DNA of 55,858 nt. It comes from Saprospiraceae bacterium (lineage in GTDB: Bacteria > Bacteroidota > Bacteroidia > Chitinophagales > Saprospiraceae). The stretch is taken from contig JAHDGJ010000022.1 in NCBI GenBank assembly GCA_020627705.1, forward strand, positions 1 to 55,858, given 5' to 3'. Shown here in pieces: positions 17,092-25,949 of the stretch. The translations under genes were made by a program, and so were the position numbers. The stretch's first letter is position 1; each line of letters begins with the position of its first letter. The notes beneath the pieces are model-generated. The model did no database searches and was not told the origin of the DNA. It was given only the letters and a program-made list of their open reading frames with translations.

Positions 17092-18054
17092 ATGAAAGAA
17101 TATCTACATTTCACCAAAGAAGAATTGGCTTCAGAAGAGTCATTTGTTTGTTGGGTAAAAAAATCAGATAAAAAAGACGTTGACTTTTGGGAAACATGGC
17201 TTGAGGAGCATCCGGAAAAAAGAACGCTGGCAGAACAGGCCAAAGCTTTGGTCCTGGCGTTTCAATTTGAAGAATTGCCGCGCCCTAAAAATTCTAAAGA
17301 CCAAGTTTGGAAGCGCATAGCAGATCAAACTCAAGAACAACCGGTCGGGGCTAAACGTCGAGTAAGTCGAGTAGTTTGGCTTGGTCTTGCAGCAAGTTTT
17401 TTGGCTTTAGTGTATTTTGTTTTGCCTCAGAACAGCTTAGAAACCATCAATACGAGCTATGCTCAAATTGAGCAAATTACCCTTCCTGATGGGTCATTAG
17501 TTTATCTAAATGCTTCATCAAAAGTAGAATTTGATCGGTCTAATTTTTTAAATGATCGAAAAATCACATTGGAGGGTGAGGCTTTTTTTGAGGTGGAAAA
17601 GGGGAGTTCCTTTGAGGTAAATACATCCAAAGGTACCATAGAAGTATTGGGCACAAGTTTTAATGTGTTGTCTCGACAAAGCATTTTTATGGTGGAGTGC
17701 GAAACAGGAAGGGTTAGGGTAACCAGTGGAGGTTTTACGGAAACTTTAAACCCAAAAGAAAAAGTAATCCAAGAAAATAACCATAACATCCAGAAAACAG
17801 TAAGCTTAGGAGAAAGAAGAAGCAATTGGAAAGAAGGGGTATACCATTATAATGGGCAGTCCTTATCCTTCGCATTGGAAGATTTAAAAACGCAATTCAA
17901 GGTGCACATTTCCATAGATGATCAGTTGGCAAAAGAAAGGTTTACTGGAAGTTTTAAATCCAATGATTTAGAAAAAGCCCTTTCCGAAATATGTTGGCCT
18001 TTTGGTTTAAATTTTAAGATTGATGGAGACACAATAACCATTTTTAAAGAATAG
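17092..18054 (+). CDS. FecR family anti-sigma/signal transducer
   Basis: This 320-residue protein has a cytoplasmic N-terminus (FWETWLEEHPEK near 32), a membrane segment at about 92-111, a FecR domain at about 120-215 (LPDGSLVYLNASSKVEF, LEGEAFFEV, IEVLGTSFNV), and a C-terminal DUF4974/STN-like fold at about 250-320 (LEKALSEICWPFGLNF). FecR proteins pass the signal from a ligand-loaded TonB receptor to the ECF sigma factor. It starts 8 bp after the metallopeptidase gene and ends 3 bp before the receptor. Confidence 0.95.
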   Translation: MKEYLHFTKEELASEESFVCWVKKSDKKDVDFWETWLEEHPEKRTLAEQAKALVLAFQFEELPRPKNSKDQVWKRIADQTQEQPVGAKRRVSRVVWLGLAASFLALVYFVLPQNSLETINTSYAQIEQITLPDGSLVYLNASSKVEFDRSNFLNDRKITLEGEAFFEVEKGSSFEVNTSKGTIEVLGTSFNVLSRQSIFMVECETGRVRVTSGGFTETLNPKEKVIQENNHNIQKTVSLGERRSNWKEGVYHYNGQSLSFALEDLKTQFKVHISIDDQLAKERFTGSFKSNDLEKALSEICWPFGLNFKIDGDTITIFKE

Positions 18055-18057
18055 CTC

Positions 18058-20742
18058 TTGCCTAGAGGATCACAAAAATATTTCTATCCATTATTGATTT
18101 TAATGGTTTGCTGCCACTGCTTGGGGGCTCAAGAAAATCAAGATGCTATTTTGGTAAGTATAGATTCTAATAGCCAATTAGAAAGAATTTTTGAGGAATT
18201 AGAAAAAGAATATGGCATACGATTTTCGTATGCTTCCGAGTCAATATTGACGGAAGAGAAACAGTGCAAATTTGAGAATGAGCCCTTAGACAATGTTTTG
18301 GATTTTCTTTTGGATAATGAATCTATGGAGTATAAACGTATTGGGGATAATGTTTTGGTTAGGAAAAAATCCAATCAGCTTGTGTTGGAGGATGAGCAAT
18401 ATAATCAAAGCATACACATTAAGGGTAAGGTGTTGTTTTCCGAAAACCAGGAATCCATTCCTTTTGCAAGCGTTTATATTGAAGATAGCTCAATAGGCAC
18501 TTATACTGATTCTGATGGATCTTTTGATCTTGAGGTTCCGAATTCTTACCTTGAAGATTATGTCGTTTTTCATTTTTTGGGCTATACGGATCAGCGGTTC
18601 TTGCTCAAAGAATTGACCGATGAATTCGTGATGGTGCCACTCGAAGTAGGAGAAGTAGATGTGGCAGAAATCATCATTGTTAATCGAAAAAAGAATGTCC
18701 GTTTGATGGACAAAGAAAGTGCTTTGTCGTTAAGCAATTTTAGTTCGGCAGAACTTGGACTGTTGGGCAATGATATATCAAGAAACCTGCAAAAAGTAGC
18801 AGGTATAAGTGCTGTCGATGATACCAGTGCCGAGATTAAAATTAGAGGATCTGATGGTGATGCTACTTTGATGGTTTTAGATGGTATGCCTTTGTATCAT
18901 TGCAGTCATTATTTTGGAATATTTAATGCAATTCAGGGAAATTATGTAGATGACATCAAACTGTATCGTAGTTATTTTCCTTTGGAGTATGGAGGCAAGA
19001 CCGGGGGCATTGTAAAAATGAGCAGTCGAAATGATCTTCAAACCAATAATTCTGCTTACCTCAATTTGGATTTAATGACGGCCACAGGAGCTTTGGATTT
19101 AAGTCTTGCCCCAAAGGTAAATCTGATGCTAGCCGGAAGAACTACCCTAGGCGATGTTGGGAATTCCCAGTTTAATGGTCTTTCGAACTCACAACCAGAT
19201 TCCGAAATAACACTTGAATCATTTTCCGAACCCCTTGAAGATTTTCGCACGAATCCAAGTTTTAATTTTTATGATCTTCATGCAAAATTACTATTTAGGC
19301 CTTCCAATCAATCAAGAATTGCCCTTAATTCATTCTTTAGTAATGATGAATATAAAAATGGCTTTGAAAATAAAGTAAAGAGCAGCAATGACAATAAAGA
19401 GTTTTTTATTCAAGGAGAAGAAAAGGAAGATTGGAGAAATACCAGTTTTTCTTTAGAATATGATTTAGAAACAAATAAGAAAATAGCTTGGAGTAATGTG
19501 GTCTACTTTTCAAAGTTTAATGGATTTGGAAACGCCATGTTTGAATTATCGAAACCTCCTAATGCGCCAGGTCCTGGCGACAATACGTTGATAGATTTAG
19601 AATTTGATCAACGACAAGAAATCGAGGATATAGGGATCAGAACAAATGTTGATATTCCCTGGCACAATCATATTTTGGAAATAGGTACCGAAGTTGTTCG
19701 TCACCAATTAGATTTTAAATTTGACGACAATACAAATGAAAAATTTAAGGGAAAAATAGAAGCCTTTGATGTAAGTGCTTTTGCAGGAACCAAATTTAAC
19801 TTTGACCGCCTTGCTCTACATGTGGGTCTCCGATCTACGCGTTTTGAGTTGGTCGATAAGATTTTTCTTTCTCCAAGGGTTTTGGTCCAGTATCAACAAT
19901 CCAATGCGCTAAATTTCAAATCTTCTTTTAGCCACAATCAGCAATTTATTCGTGCATTTAATTATGAGTATCGAGGCGTTCCGCAATCCATTTGGGTAAG
20001 TGCAGGAAGTAATGATGTTCCCGTACTCCAATCGAGAAACTACATGATTGGCCTCACAAGTATTTTTGACCATATACAATTCGATTTTGAACTATACCAA
20101 AAGACGTTTAAGGGTTTAACCGAATATAGTGTCCTGCAACCAGGAAATGGAAATTCAAATGACGGGCCGGGCAATAGAGATTATGAATTATTCAAGGGTG
20201 ATGGATTTACGAGAGGCATTGATGTTATGATTTCTACACAGTATAAATCTTATCAGACCAATGTGTCTTATACTTTGAGCGAAAGCAAAGAAAGGTATAA
20301 AGCTATTTTTCAGAATCAATATTTTGCCTCTGAAGATGATCGAAGACATCAGCTCAAATGGACAAATGCGTATCGCTATAATAACTTTTTATTCTCAGTG
20401 GATTGGATTTATTTGAGTGGGAGACCTTATACCGATTTTCAGTCTTTAGGTTCTACAGGAGATATCAGAGATATTAATCAAAACGATCGATTCAAAAGAG
20501 TTGAGGATTATAGCAGACATGATGTGGGAGTTACCTATTTTTTTGGTTTTGGGAGAAACGATGCTTCCGTGGCTTTTTCAATTATTAACCTCTTCGATAT
20601 TCAAAACACGAAGTATGTGCAAACCATAACAGAAGACATTAGTCCAAATGGAAATCAACCCATACACCTGGTCGTTGGCAGTGAAACAGCTATGCTCAAT
20701 AGGTTGTATAATGTTTCTTTTTCGACCCGTCTAGGAAAATGA
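18058..20742 (+). CDS. TonB-dependent outer-membrane receptor with STN domain
   Basis: This 894-residue receptor starts at a TTG three bases after the FecR stop. No ATG gives a better signal peptide (leader ending CLGAQ, residue 24). Domains in order: STN/secretin-TonB signalling domain (about 30-105), carboxypeptidase-regulatory-like domain (about 115-205: IHIKGKVLFSENQESIPFA), plug (about 225-320, with VAGI and GDATLMVLDGMPLY), then a beta barrel ending in a strand with terminal hydrophobic/charged pattern (LYNVSFSTRLGK). The STN domain is what contacts FecR, so this is a transducing receptor. The substrate cannot be deduced; no SusD-like partner is adjacent. Confidence 0.95.
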   Translation: MPRGSQKYFYPLLILMVCCHCLGAQENQDAILVSIDSNSQLERIFEELEKEYGIRFSYASESILTEEKQCKFENEPLDNVLDFLLDNESMEYKRIGDNVLVRKKSNQLVLEDEQYNQSIHIKGKVLFSENQESIPFASVYIEDSSIGTYTDSDGSFDLEVPNSYLEDYVVFHFLGYTDQRFLLKELTDEFVMVPLEVGEVDVAEIIIVNRKKNVRLMDKESALSLSNFSSAELGLLGNDISRNLQKVAGISAVDDTSAEIKIRGSDGDATLMVLDGMPLYHCSHYFGIFNAIQGNYVDDIKLYRSYFPLEYGGKTGGIVKMSSRNDLQTNNSAYLNLDLMTATGALDLSLAPKVNLMLAGRTTLGDVGNSQFNGLSNSQPDSEITLESFSEPLEDFRTNPSFNFYDLHAKLLFRPSNQSRIALNSFFSNDEYKNGFENKVKSSNDNKEFFIQGEEKEDWRNTSFSLEYDLETNKKIAWSNVVYFSKFNGFGNAMFELSKPPNAPGPGDNTLIDLEFDQRQEIEDIGIRTNVDIPWHNHILEIGTEVVRHQLDFKFDDNTNEKFKGKIEAFDVSAFAGTKFNFDRLALHVGLRSTRFELVDKIFLSPRVLVQYQQSNALNFKSSFSHNQQFIRAFNYEYRGVPQSIWVSAGSNDVPVLQSRNYMIGLTSIFDHIQFDFELYQKTFKGLTEYSVLQPGNGNSNDGPGNRDYELFKGDGFTRGIDVMISTQYKSYQTNVSYTLSESKERYKAIFQNQYFASEDDRRHQLKWTNAYRYNNFLFSVDWIYLSGRPYTDFQSLGSTGDIRDINQNDRFKRVEDYSRHDVGVTYFFGFGRNDASVAFSIINLFDIQNTKYVQTITEDISPNGNQPIHLVVGSETAMLNRLYNVSFSTRLGK

Positions 20743-20758
20743 CATTGTCATATTTTTT
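20739..20758 (+). terminator. weak terminator after the TonB receptor
   Basis: ATGAC/GTCAT with a 3-nt loop overlaps the stop codon and is followed by a run of seven T residues. The stem is only 5 bp, so efficiency is doubtful. Confidence 0.35.
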
Positions 20759-20864
20759 TCATTGGCAAAAAAGTAGCAAAAACCCTAGTTTGATTAAACT
20801 CCTCTGTAAACAATGATCAGACGCGCCACCTTTTGATGTATGTAGGTGAAGTGATCCTTAAATG

Positions 20865-20987
20865 GTCATTATTCCAGCATTAATAATTTTTGAGTGGAAA
20901 GGCGTTCCTAACGAAGTGTTGGAACAAAGCCTGAAACGAAAAAAATTATGCTTTATGCTGAAAGCATAAAAATGCCTCAATAATGAC
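20865..20987. repeat. nested inverted-repeat element between convergent genes
   Basis: A 123-bp block is bounded by perfect 9-bp inverted repeats GTCATTATT (20865-20873) and AATAATGAC (20979-20987). Inside are a perfect 9-bp hairpin TTATGCTTT/AAAGCATAA (20946-20954 with 20961-20969) and a split stem GGC..TTCC with GGAA..GCC. It could be a MITE-like remnant or a structured RNA. No target duplication is visible. The rest of 20743-21031 shows nothing I recognise. Confidence 0.55.
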
Positions 20988-21031
20988 TAGCGCTTTGGGT
21001 ACTTTGCCGCAATGGGAAAGTATCTTTCCTA

Positions 21032-22093
21032 TCAGACTTTTTTCCTTCCAAACCCCATGGCTTTCACCATCCATTTTGGCAGAGGCTTCTCTGGGTTATT
21101 ACGTCCTTTTAAATTAAAGTACCAACCCAATTTTTTCATCACAGGGACTCTGTGGGTTTCAACAAATTCGAGCAAGGTCCCATCTGGGTCTTCGATGTAA
21201 GCAAATTGACCTCCTGCTTCTCCCATGTCAAAATCACCGCTATCTACGGTAAAAGGATGGCCCATTTGTTTACACTTTTCTCGCAATTGGTCCATGCCTG
21301 AAATATCATAGCATAAATGAATGTATCCCAAATCTCCCCACATGCGACCTTCGAAAATTTTCTTGGGAGTACGGTCAAGTGCTTGGATCAATTCCATTTC
21401 GGATTTACCAAACAGTTGAGAAAAAGGACCTTTTCTTTCATTGGAGTGTGTCAAAATCACACTTCTATATTTTTCAGAACCTCCAGGTAGAAATGGGGCA
21501 TCTTCAAAATTTCGAGTCTCATCACTGAGTACGACATCGTAACCTAAAAGCTCTTTATAAAACTTTATGGATGTATCGATGTCTGTGACTCCTAAGATTG
21601 CACCATACACACCACCACTATGCAAACCCACATTTTGGAACCAGTTATCAGCTTCAATTACTTCTATATAATTTCCAAAAGGATCTTTAGTGAAGAAATG
21701 TTTTCGTCCTCCAATGTAATCTCGGATCTCAGAACAAGGGTTTTCTTTTGAAAGAATCGAGTGAGATTTCTTGATGTCTCGACATTTAAACTTGGATAGA
21801 TTGATGCCTAAATCACCAATTTTAATTTCGAAGGGTGCAGCTTGTCCAACTCTTGAAGTGTATTGCCAAATTTCAGCTCCTCCTCCGCCGTTCATATTTA
21901 AAGCAAGGATGGCATGTCTTGATCTAGGCTCTCCCTCTGTATAAGGAAGCATCAATGCAGCTTCGGCAGCCTCATCAAAGACGGGCAAATCCATTCCTAG
22001 ATTTTTGCGATACCATTCCCAAGTGGCATAAACATCTGTATTGCCAATGCCTATTTGTTGGATACCGCTAACGATTGGAAGTGTTGCTGACAT
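21032..22093 (-). CDS. VOC superfamily protein (dioxygenase/glyoxalase fold)
   Basis: This 353-residue protein contains four vicinal-oxygen-chelate modules in two pairs. The first half starts with QQIGIGNTDVYATWEWYRKNLGM and ends DPFGNYIEVIEA; the second starts with YGAILGVTDIDTSIKFYKELLGY and ends DPDGTLLEFVETH. Possible metal ligands are the His in YIHLCYD and the Glu in each closing strand; the exact set is not certain. The basic C-terminal tail (KWMVKAMGFGRKK) might touch membrane. It starts one base after the serine-palmitoyltransferase-like gene stop, so it is translated from the same operon and may modify a sphingoid product (inference). Confidence 0.82.
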   Translation of the reverse strand: MSATLPIVSGIQQIGIGNTDVYATWEWYRKNLGMDLPVFDEAAEAALMLPYTEGEPRSRHAILALNMNGGGGAEIWQYTSRVGQAAPFEIKIGDLGINLSKFKCRDIKKSHSILSKENPCSEIRDYIGGRKHFFTKDPFGNYIEVIEADNWFQNVGLHSGGVYGAILGVTDIDTSIKFYKELLGYDVVLSDETRNFEDAPFLPGGSEKYRSVILTHSNERKGPFSQLFGKSEMELIQALDRTPKKIFEGRMWGDLGYIHLCYDISGMDQLREKCKQMGHPFTVDSGDFDMGEAGGQFAYIEDPDGTLLEFVETHRVPVMKKLGWYFNLKGRNNPEKPLPKWMVKAMGFGRKKV

Positions 22094-22094
22094 T

Positions 22095-23330
22095 TTAGCT
22101 TATCGCTTCAGTTTCTAAATATTTTCCTGCTGCAAGGTTGTCTTGAATTACTTTAAAGGCAGCGATTGTTTCTTCTACATCTGCTTTGTTGTGCAAGGCA
22201 GTCGGAATTAATCTAAGAAGAATCATTCCTTTTGGGATAACTGGATAGACAACGATGGAACAGAAAATACCGTGATTTTCTCTTAGATCATACACCAGTT
22301 TTTTTGCCTCTTCAACTGATCCTTTCATCATAACCGGCGTAACACAAGAATTAGTCACCCCAATATCAAAACCAGCCGCCTTCAATCCCGATTGCAACAT
22401 ATCGACGTTTTCCCAAAGCTTCGCTTTCAGTTCGGGCATGCTTCTAAGCATTCGTAGTCTTTTCAAATTTCCAGCCACCAAAGGACTCATCAAAGACTTA
22501 GCAAAAATTTGAGAACGCATGTTATATTTCAAGTACTGAATTACTTCCTTGTTGCCAGCCAAAAATGCACCTACAGCACCCATTGATTTGGCGAATGTTG
22601 CAAAGTAAACATCGATGTCTTGTTGAACACCTTGCTCCTCTCCTGCACCCATTCCTGTAGCACCCAAGGTTCCAAAACCGTGAGCGTCATCTACCATCAA
22701 ACGGAAGTTATATTTTTCTTTAAGGCCAACGATCTCTTTTAATTTTCCTTGATCTCCTCTCATTCCAAAAACGCCTTCAGAGATAACTAGAATTCCACCT
22801 CCTGTTTCTTGTGCTACCTTGGTGGCTGATTGCAATTGTTTGTCAAGGCTTTCCATGTCGTTATGCTGAAAAACAAAACGCTTTCCTGAGTGCATTCGTA
22901 CACCATCAACAATACAAGCATGACATCCTCGATCATACACCACGACATCCCTTCTAGAAAGTAAGCAATCAACCGCAGACATAATTCCCATGTAGCCGAA
23001 GTTTACCAAAACGGCAGCTTCCATTTGTTCAAACTCTGCTAATTCCTTTTCTAGTTCATAATGTAAATCCGTATCTCCAGACATCATTCTGGATCCCATT
23101 GGGTAGGCAAGACCATATTTCTCGGTAGCTTCTGTATCTGCCTTTCGTACTTCAGGGTGGTTACCTAATCCTAGATAATTGTTTACTGACCAAACAATCA
23201 CTTCTCTGCCTTGAAAGTGCATTCGATTGTTTAACTCTCCTTCTAGTCTTGGAAAAATATAATAACCTTCAGAATTTGCATGAATTCCTAATGGTCCAGG
23301 TTCTTGTATAATTCGATCAAAAATATCCAT
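22095..23330 (-). CDS. serine palmitoyltransferase-like alpha-oxoamine synthase
   Basis: This 411-residue fold-type I PLP enzyme belongs to the alpha-oxoamine synthase family (KBL, BioF, ALAS, SPT). Visible motifs: NNYLGLGNHPEV near 49, GSRMMSGD near 78, VDDAHGFGTLG near 213, and the PLP lysine in ATFAKSMGAVGAF near 246. The 'AKS' context instead of the 'GKA' typical of Kbl, and the SDR partner upstream, favour serine palmitoyltransferase, which condenses serine with a fatty acyl-CoA or ACP to make a sphingoid base precursor. KBL/BioF-type activity is the main alternative. Confidence 0.85.
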   Translation of the reverse strand: MDIFDRIIQEPGPLGIHANSEGYYIFPRLEGELNNRMHFQGREVIVWSVNNYLGLGNHPEVRKADTEATEKYGLAYPMGSRMMSGDTDLHYELEKELAEFEQMEAAVLVNFGYMGIMSAVDCLLSRRDVVVYDRGCHACIVDGVRMHSGKRFVFQHNDMESLDKQLQSATKVAQETGGGILVISEGVFGMRGDQGKLKEIVGLKEKYNFRLMVDDAHGFGTLGATGMGAGEEQGVQQDIDVYFATFAKSMGAVGAFLAGNKEVIQYLKYNMRSQIFAKSLMSPLVAGNLKRLRMLRSMPELKAKLWENVDMLQSGLKAAGFDIGVTNSCVTPVMMKGSVEEAKKLVYDLRENHGIFCSIVVYPVIPKGMILLRLIPTALHNKADVEETIAAFKVIQDNLAAGKYLETEAIS

Positions 23331-23395
23331 AGTTCGAAAATTTCAGTACGCAAATAACGCTAATAATTGTCTGAAAATCTAGTAATTATGAAGGT

Positions 23396-24196
23396 TTAAG
23401 TCACCTTTGATTTGGCGATTATTTTTCTAAAAAGGGATGGAAAATGCCTTGAAACCCATACTGCCATTTTCGTTTCTTTAAAACCACCTACTAAAAACTC
23501 TGCTTTTCCTTTTGCCACGGCATTTAAGGTCTTTTTTGCCATGACATGAGGACTCATACCATTTGCTTGAGCCTCGTCCATTGTTCCTTGTGCAGAGCCA
23601 TCTTCGGTGAGAGCGTTTTTGGAAATATCGGTATGTATAAAACCGGGGCAAACCAAAGTGATTTTGATATTCGTTTGACTTAATTCGGCCCTAAGTGCTT
23701 CATAGAAACCATGTAGTGCAAATTTACTTCCCGAATATCCTGATCGTACGGGCACACCAAATTTACCTGCTGAACTGCTGACGGCAACAAATGTTCCTTG
23801 GTTGCGCTTCATAAAATAGGGTAACAACAACAAGGTCAATTTTACTGTGCCCAAATAATTTACCTCCATGAGTTTTTTATACACTTCAAAGTCTGTCTTG
23901 TGCGCAAAAGATCTTTGCGAGATTCCACCATTATTTATTAGGATATCAACTTGACTTAATAGGCTTTTGTTTTGGTTAAAAACCTTTTCTAATCCATCGT
24001 GATCGGCAAGATCTAGCGCAATGACATCGACTTTGGAAGCTTGAGTACAGAGTATTTTTACTTCTTCAAGTTTGGATTGGTTTCTTGCTGACAAAATAAG
24101 ATGTGCACCATATTCCGCGCATTGAAGGGCCAAGGCTTTGCCAATTCCCGAACTGGCTCCAGTAATCCAAACCTTTTTTTCTTTATAAAATTTCAT
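23396..24196 (-). CDS. SDR family oxidoreductase, candidate 3-ketosphinganine reductase
   Basis: This 266-residue short-chain dehydrogenase has the Rossmann motif TGASSGIGKALA near 11, NNGG near 88, and the catalytic SSSAGKFGVPVRSGYSGSKFAL segment (S, YxxxK) near 140-160. Sequence style matches DHRS7-type SDRs acting on lipid substrates. It is the first gene of the minus-strand group with the serine-palmitoyltransferase-like enzyme (65-bp gap). Reduction of the ketone formed by that enzyme is the expected next step, but the assignment is by context. A TACCTTCG box lies just upstream (minus strand, 24203-24210), one base off consensus. Confidence 0.85.
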   Translation of the reverse strand: MKFYKEKKVWITGASSGIGKALALQCAEYGAHLILSARNQSKLEEVKILCTQASKVDVIALDLADHDGLEKVFNQNKSLLSQVDILINNGGISQRSFAHKTDFEVYKKLMEVNYLGTVKLTLLLLPYFMKRNQGTFVAVSSSAGKFGVPVRSGYSGSKFALHGFYEALRAELSQTNIKITLVCPGFIHTDISKNALTEDGSAQGTMDEAQANGMSPHVMAKKTLNAVAKGKAEFLVGGFKETKMAVWVSRHFPSLFRKIIAKSKVT

Positions 24197-24268
24197 GTCT
24201 CGCGAAGGTAAAAAATCATTAACTTAGAAAGGAATCAACTTCATTTAACACTTAAAACTATTACTACT

Positions 24269-24685
24269 ATGTCAGGAATTGGATTTGTTGTTGCGGGGAT
24301 AGTCTTTTGGCTTCTCGGTGCAATTTGGTACAATCTTCTAGGAAAGCAGTGGCAGGGCGCCCTGGGTTTTACGGAAGAATATTTAGAAAAAGGGAACATG
24401 GCTCTCAAAATGGGCTTGAGTCTACTATGTATGATTGCCATGTGTTTTGCCATTCATGCCTCTTTAGGAAATCATTTTGCTACCGATGATCCGGGTCAAA
24501 CCTTTGGTCATGGGGTTGCTCATGGTGCAGCGATTGGTGTTTTTTATTGCGCGATGGCGATGGGTATAAATTATGTTTATCAGCAACGACCGATTAAACT
24601 TTGGTTGATTGATGCAACCTATCAAATTATTGGTTTGGCAGTGGCAGGCGGAATAATCTCCGTATGGCCAACTTGGTTTAGCTAA
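24269..24685 (+). CDS. DUF1761 family membrane protein
   Basis: This 138-residue protein has four predicted membrane helices: about 5-25, 48-68, 85-105 and 115-135. It has the DUF1761 opening G-x-I-W-Y-N-L-L-G-K-Q-W. The function of the family is unknown. It is a single gene with its own strong terminator, divergent from the SDR gene. Confidence 0.85.
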   Translation: MSGIGFVVAGIVFWLLGAIWYNLLGKQWQGALGFTEEYLEKGNMALKMGLSLLCMIAMCFAIHASLGNHFATDDPGQTFGHGVAHGAAIGVFYCAMAMGINYVYQQRPIKLWLIDATYQIIGLAVAGGIISVWPTWFS

Positions 24686-24711
24686 TAAGTAGCATTCATA
24701 CGAACTTTCAG

Positions 24712-24746
24712 TGCCTTTGATGTTTTCATCAAGGGCATTTTTTTTT
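24712..24746 (+). terminator. rho-independent terminator of DUF1761 gene
   Basis: TGCCTTTGATG and CATCAAGGGCA form an 11-bp stem (one G-U pair) with a TTTT loop and a following run of nine T residues. Confidence 0.92.
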
Positions 24747-24843
24747 GGCGCTACCCCGATATCCATCGAGGTCAGGCTGTTCGGCACTCCGCTTCGCTTC
24801 GGTCCCGATAACTATGGGGACTAAATGCCTACCATCTTTAGCG
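24747..24843. repeat. two-hairpin dispersed repeat, copy A
   Basis: This element shares blocks with 55661-55772: GGCG..., CAGGCT, ACTCCGC-TTCGCTTCGG (24786-24802) and CTAAATnCnTACnATC. Between the conserved blocks lie two hairpins, ACCCCGAT/ATCGAGGT and GTCCCGAT/ATGGGGAC, whose sequences are wholly different in copy B yet still pair. It follows directly on a terminator. Comparable GC-rich elements are scattered through many Bacteroidota genomes; their role is unclear. Confidence 0.75.
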
Positions 24844-24904
24844 TAGAACGTGTTTTTGAATCATAATCTCCATAAAAGGGATTGAAGTTTAGTATCGATT
24901 ATTT

Positions 24905-24912
24905 TACCTTTT
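24905..24912 (+). promoter_or_regulatory. possible promoter of the recombinase gene
   Basis: TACCTTTT (one base off TAnnTTTG) is preceded by TTG at 24882-24884 with a 20-bp gap, close to the Bacteroidota -33/-7 spacing. The start codon is 11 bp downstream. Confidence 0.35.
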
Positions 24913-24922
24913 TTCATTAAAA

Positions 24923-25825
24923 ATGAAAATAATTTATAGAACAACTGGTATCCCTAATTTTGATCGAGCCTTGGCGAATTTAGATAATCACTTACAACTA
25001 AGTGGTAAATCTTTATCCACAAGAAAAATTTATTCTAGCGCTCTCCACAAATTCATTTGTTTAAAAAATAAGCTTCCAGATGACTGCACACAGTATGAGA
25101 TTGTACAATATTTTATTGATTACAAAAAAAAGAATGCACTCAAAAGCACTTCGCTAAAGCATTACATCTTTGCAATTAAGTATTATCTATTAAACGTATC
25201 CAATAAACCAGAGCTTTTCGGCAGAATACCTATTCCTAAAGTCAAGAACTACAACATTGAAGTGCTCTCCGTCAAAGAAATGAATCACCTTCTTGATACC
25301 TGCTTAAACCTTAAAGAGAGAATAATATTAGAACTTCTTTACGAGACAGGAATTCGAGTTAGCGAACTGGCAAAACTTAATGTAGAGGATTTTGACTTTT
25401 TCCATAGTGTAATTACAATTCGAAACAGCAAAAACATGGCAACTCGCACAGTGAATTTTGGAAATAAACTTAAACAATCCCTTAAAGAATACATGGCTGT
25501 CAATAAATCGCTTTTTTCAGATTCTTTATTTACGAGTCACTTCCATCCCTTTATAAATTTATCAAAGTCACGAATTACACAAATATTAAAAGCTGTAGTG
25601 AGAAGAAGCAATCTGACTAAAAGGGTAAATATTCATTCGTTGAGACATACCTTCTCAGTTCATTATCTGAATTTTGGAGGCACTATTTTTCAATTGCAAA
25701 AATTATTGGGCCATAAAAACATCGAAACAACTTGCAATTACTTACAGTATACCATACTCAAGGACTCTACAATAATTTCAAATCTCGATCATTGCTTGTT
25801 CAAAGACTCAAATCAAATAGAATAA
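24923..25825 (+). CDS. tyrosine recombinase / site-specific integrase
   Basis: This 300-residue protein has an N-terminal SAM-like core-binding domain (about 12-100) and a C-terminal catalytic domain (about 112-285). The catalytic set is complete: R145 (GIRVSEL), a likely beta-hairpin Lys near 170, H238 and R241 (HSLRHTF), H264 (GHKNIE) and nucleophile Y273 (CNYLQY). It stands alone, with no transposase, excisionase or cargo gene beside it, and lies between two different structured repeats. It could be a relic of an integrated element or act on those repeats. It is not XerC or XerD by sequence style, though related. Confidence 0.92.
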   Translation: MKIIYRTTGIPNFDRALANLDNHLQLSGKSLSTRKIYSSALHKFICLKNKLPDDCTQYEIVQYFIDYKKKNALKSTSLKHYIFAIKYYLLNVSNKPELFGRIPIPKVKNYNIEVLSVKEMNHLLDTCLNLKERIILELLYETGIRVSELAKLNVEDFDFFHSVITIRNSKNMATRTVNFGNKLKQSLKEYMAVNKSLFSDSLFTSHFHPFINLSKSRITQILKAVVRRSNLTKRVNIHSLRHTFSVHYLNFGGTIFQLQKLLGHKNIETTCNYLQYTILKDSTIISNLDHCLFKDSNQIE

Positions 25826-25949
25826 ATTTCTCCATCCCGAAGAGAAAAGGAACCCATCTGCAGTGGAGGAAATGAGCAGAAAGAAACCAGACAAGAATCA
25901 ATTTACTTTTGCCCTAAGCATTTCGAATTGTTAGTGTAGAAATTTGGCC

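Noticed and set aside
20751-21031. A tRNA or known small RNA between the TonB receptor and VOC genes
   Set aside because: The stems do not fit a tRNA cloverleaf and no T-loop consensus is present; kept only as a structured repeat.
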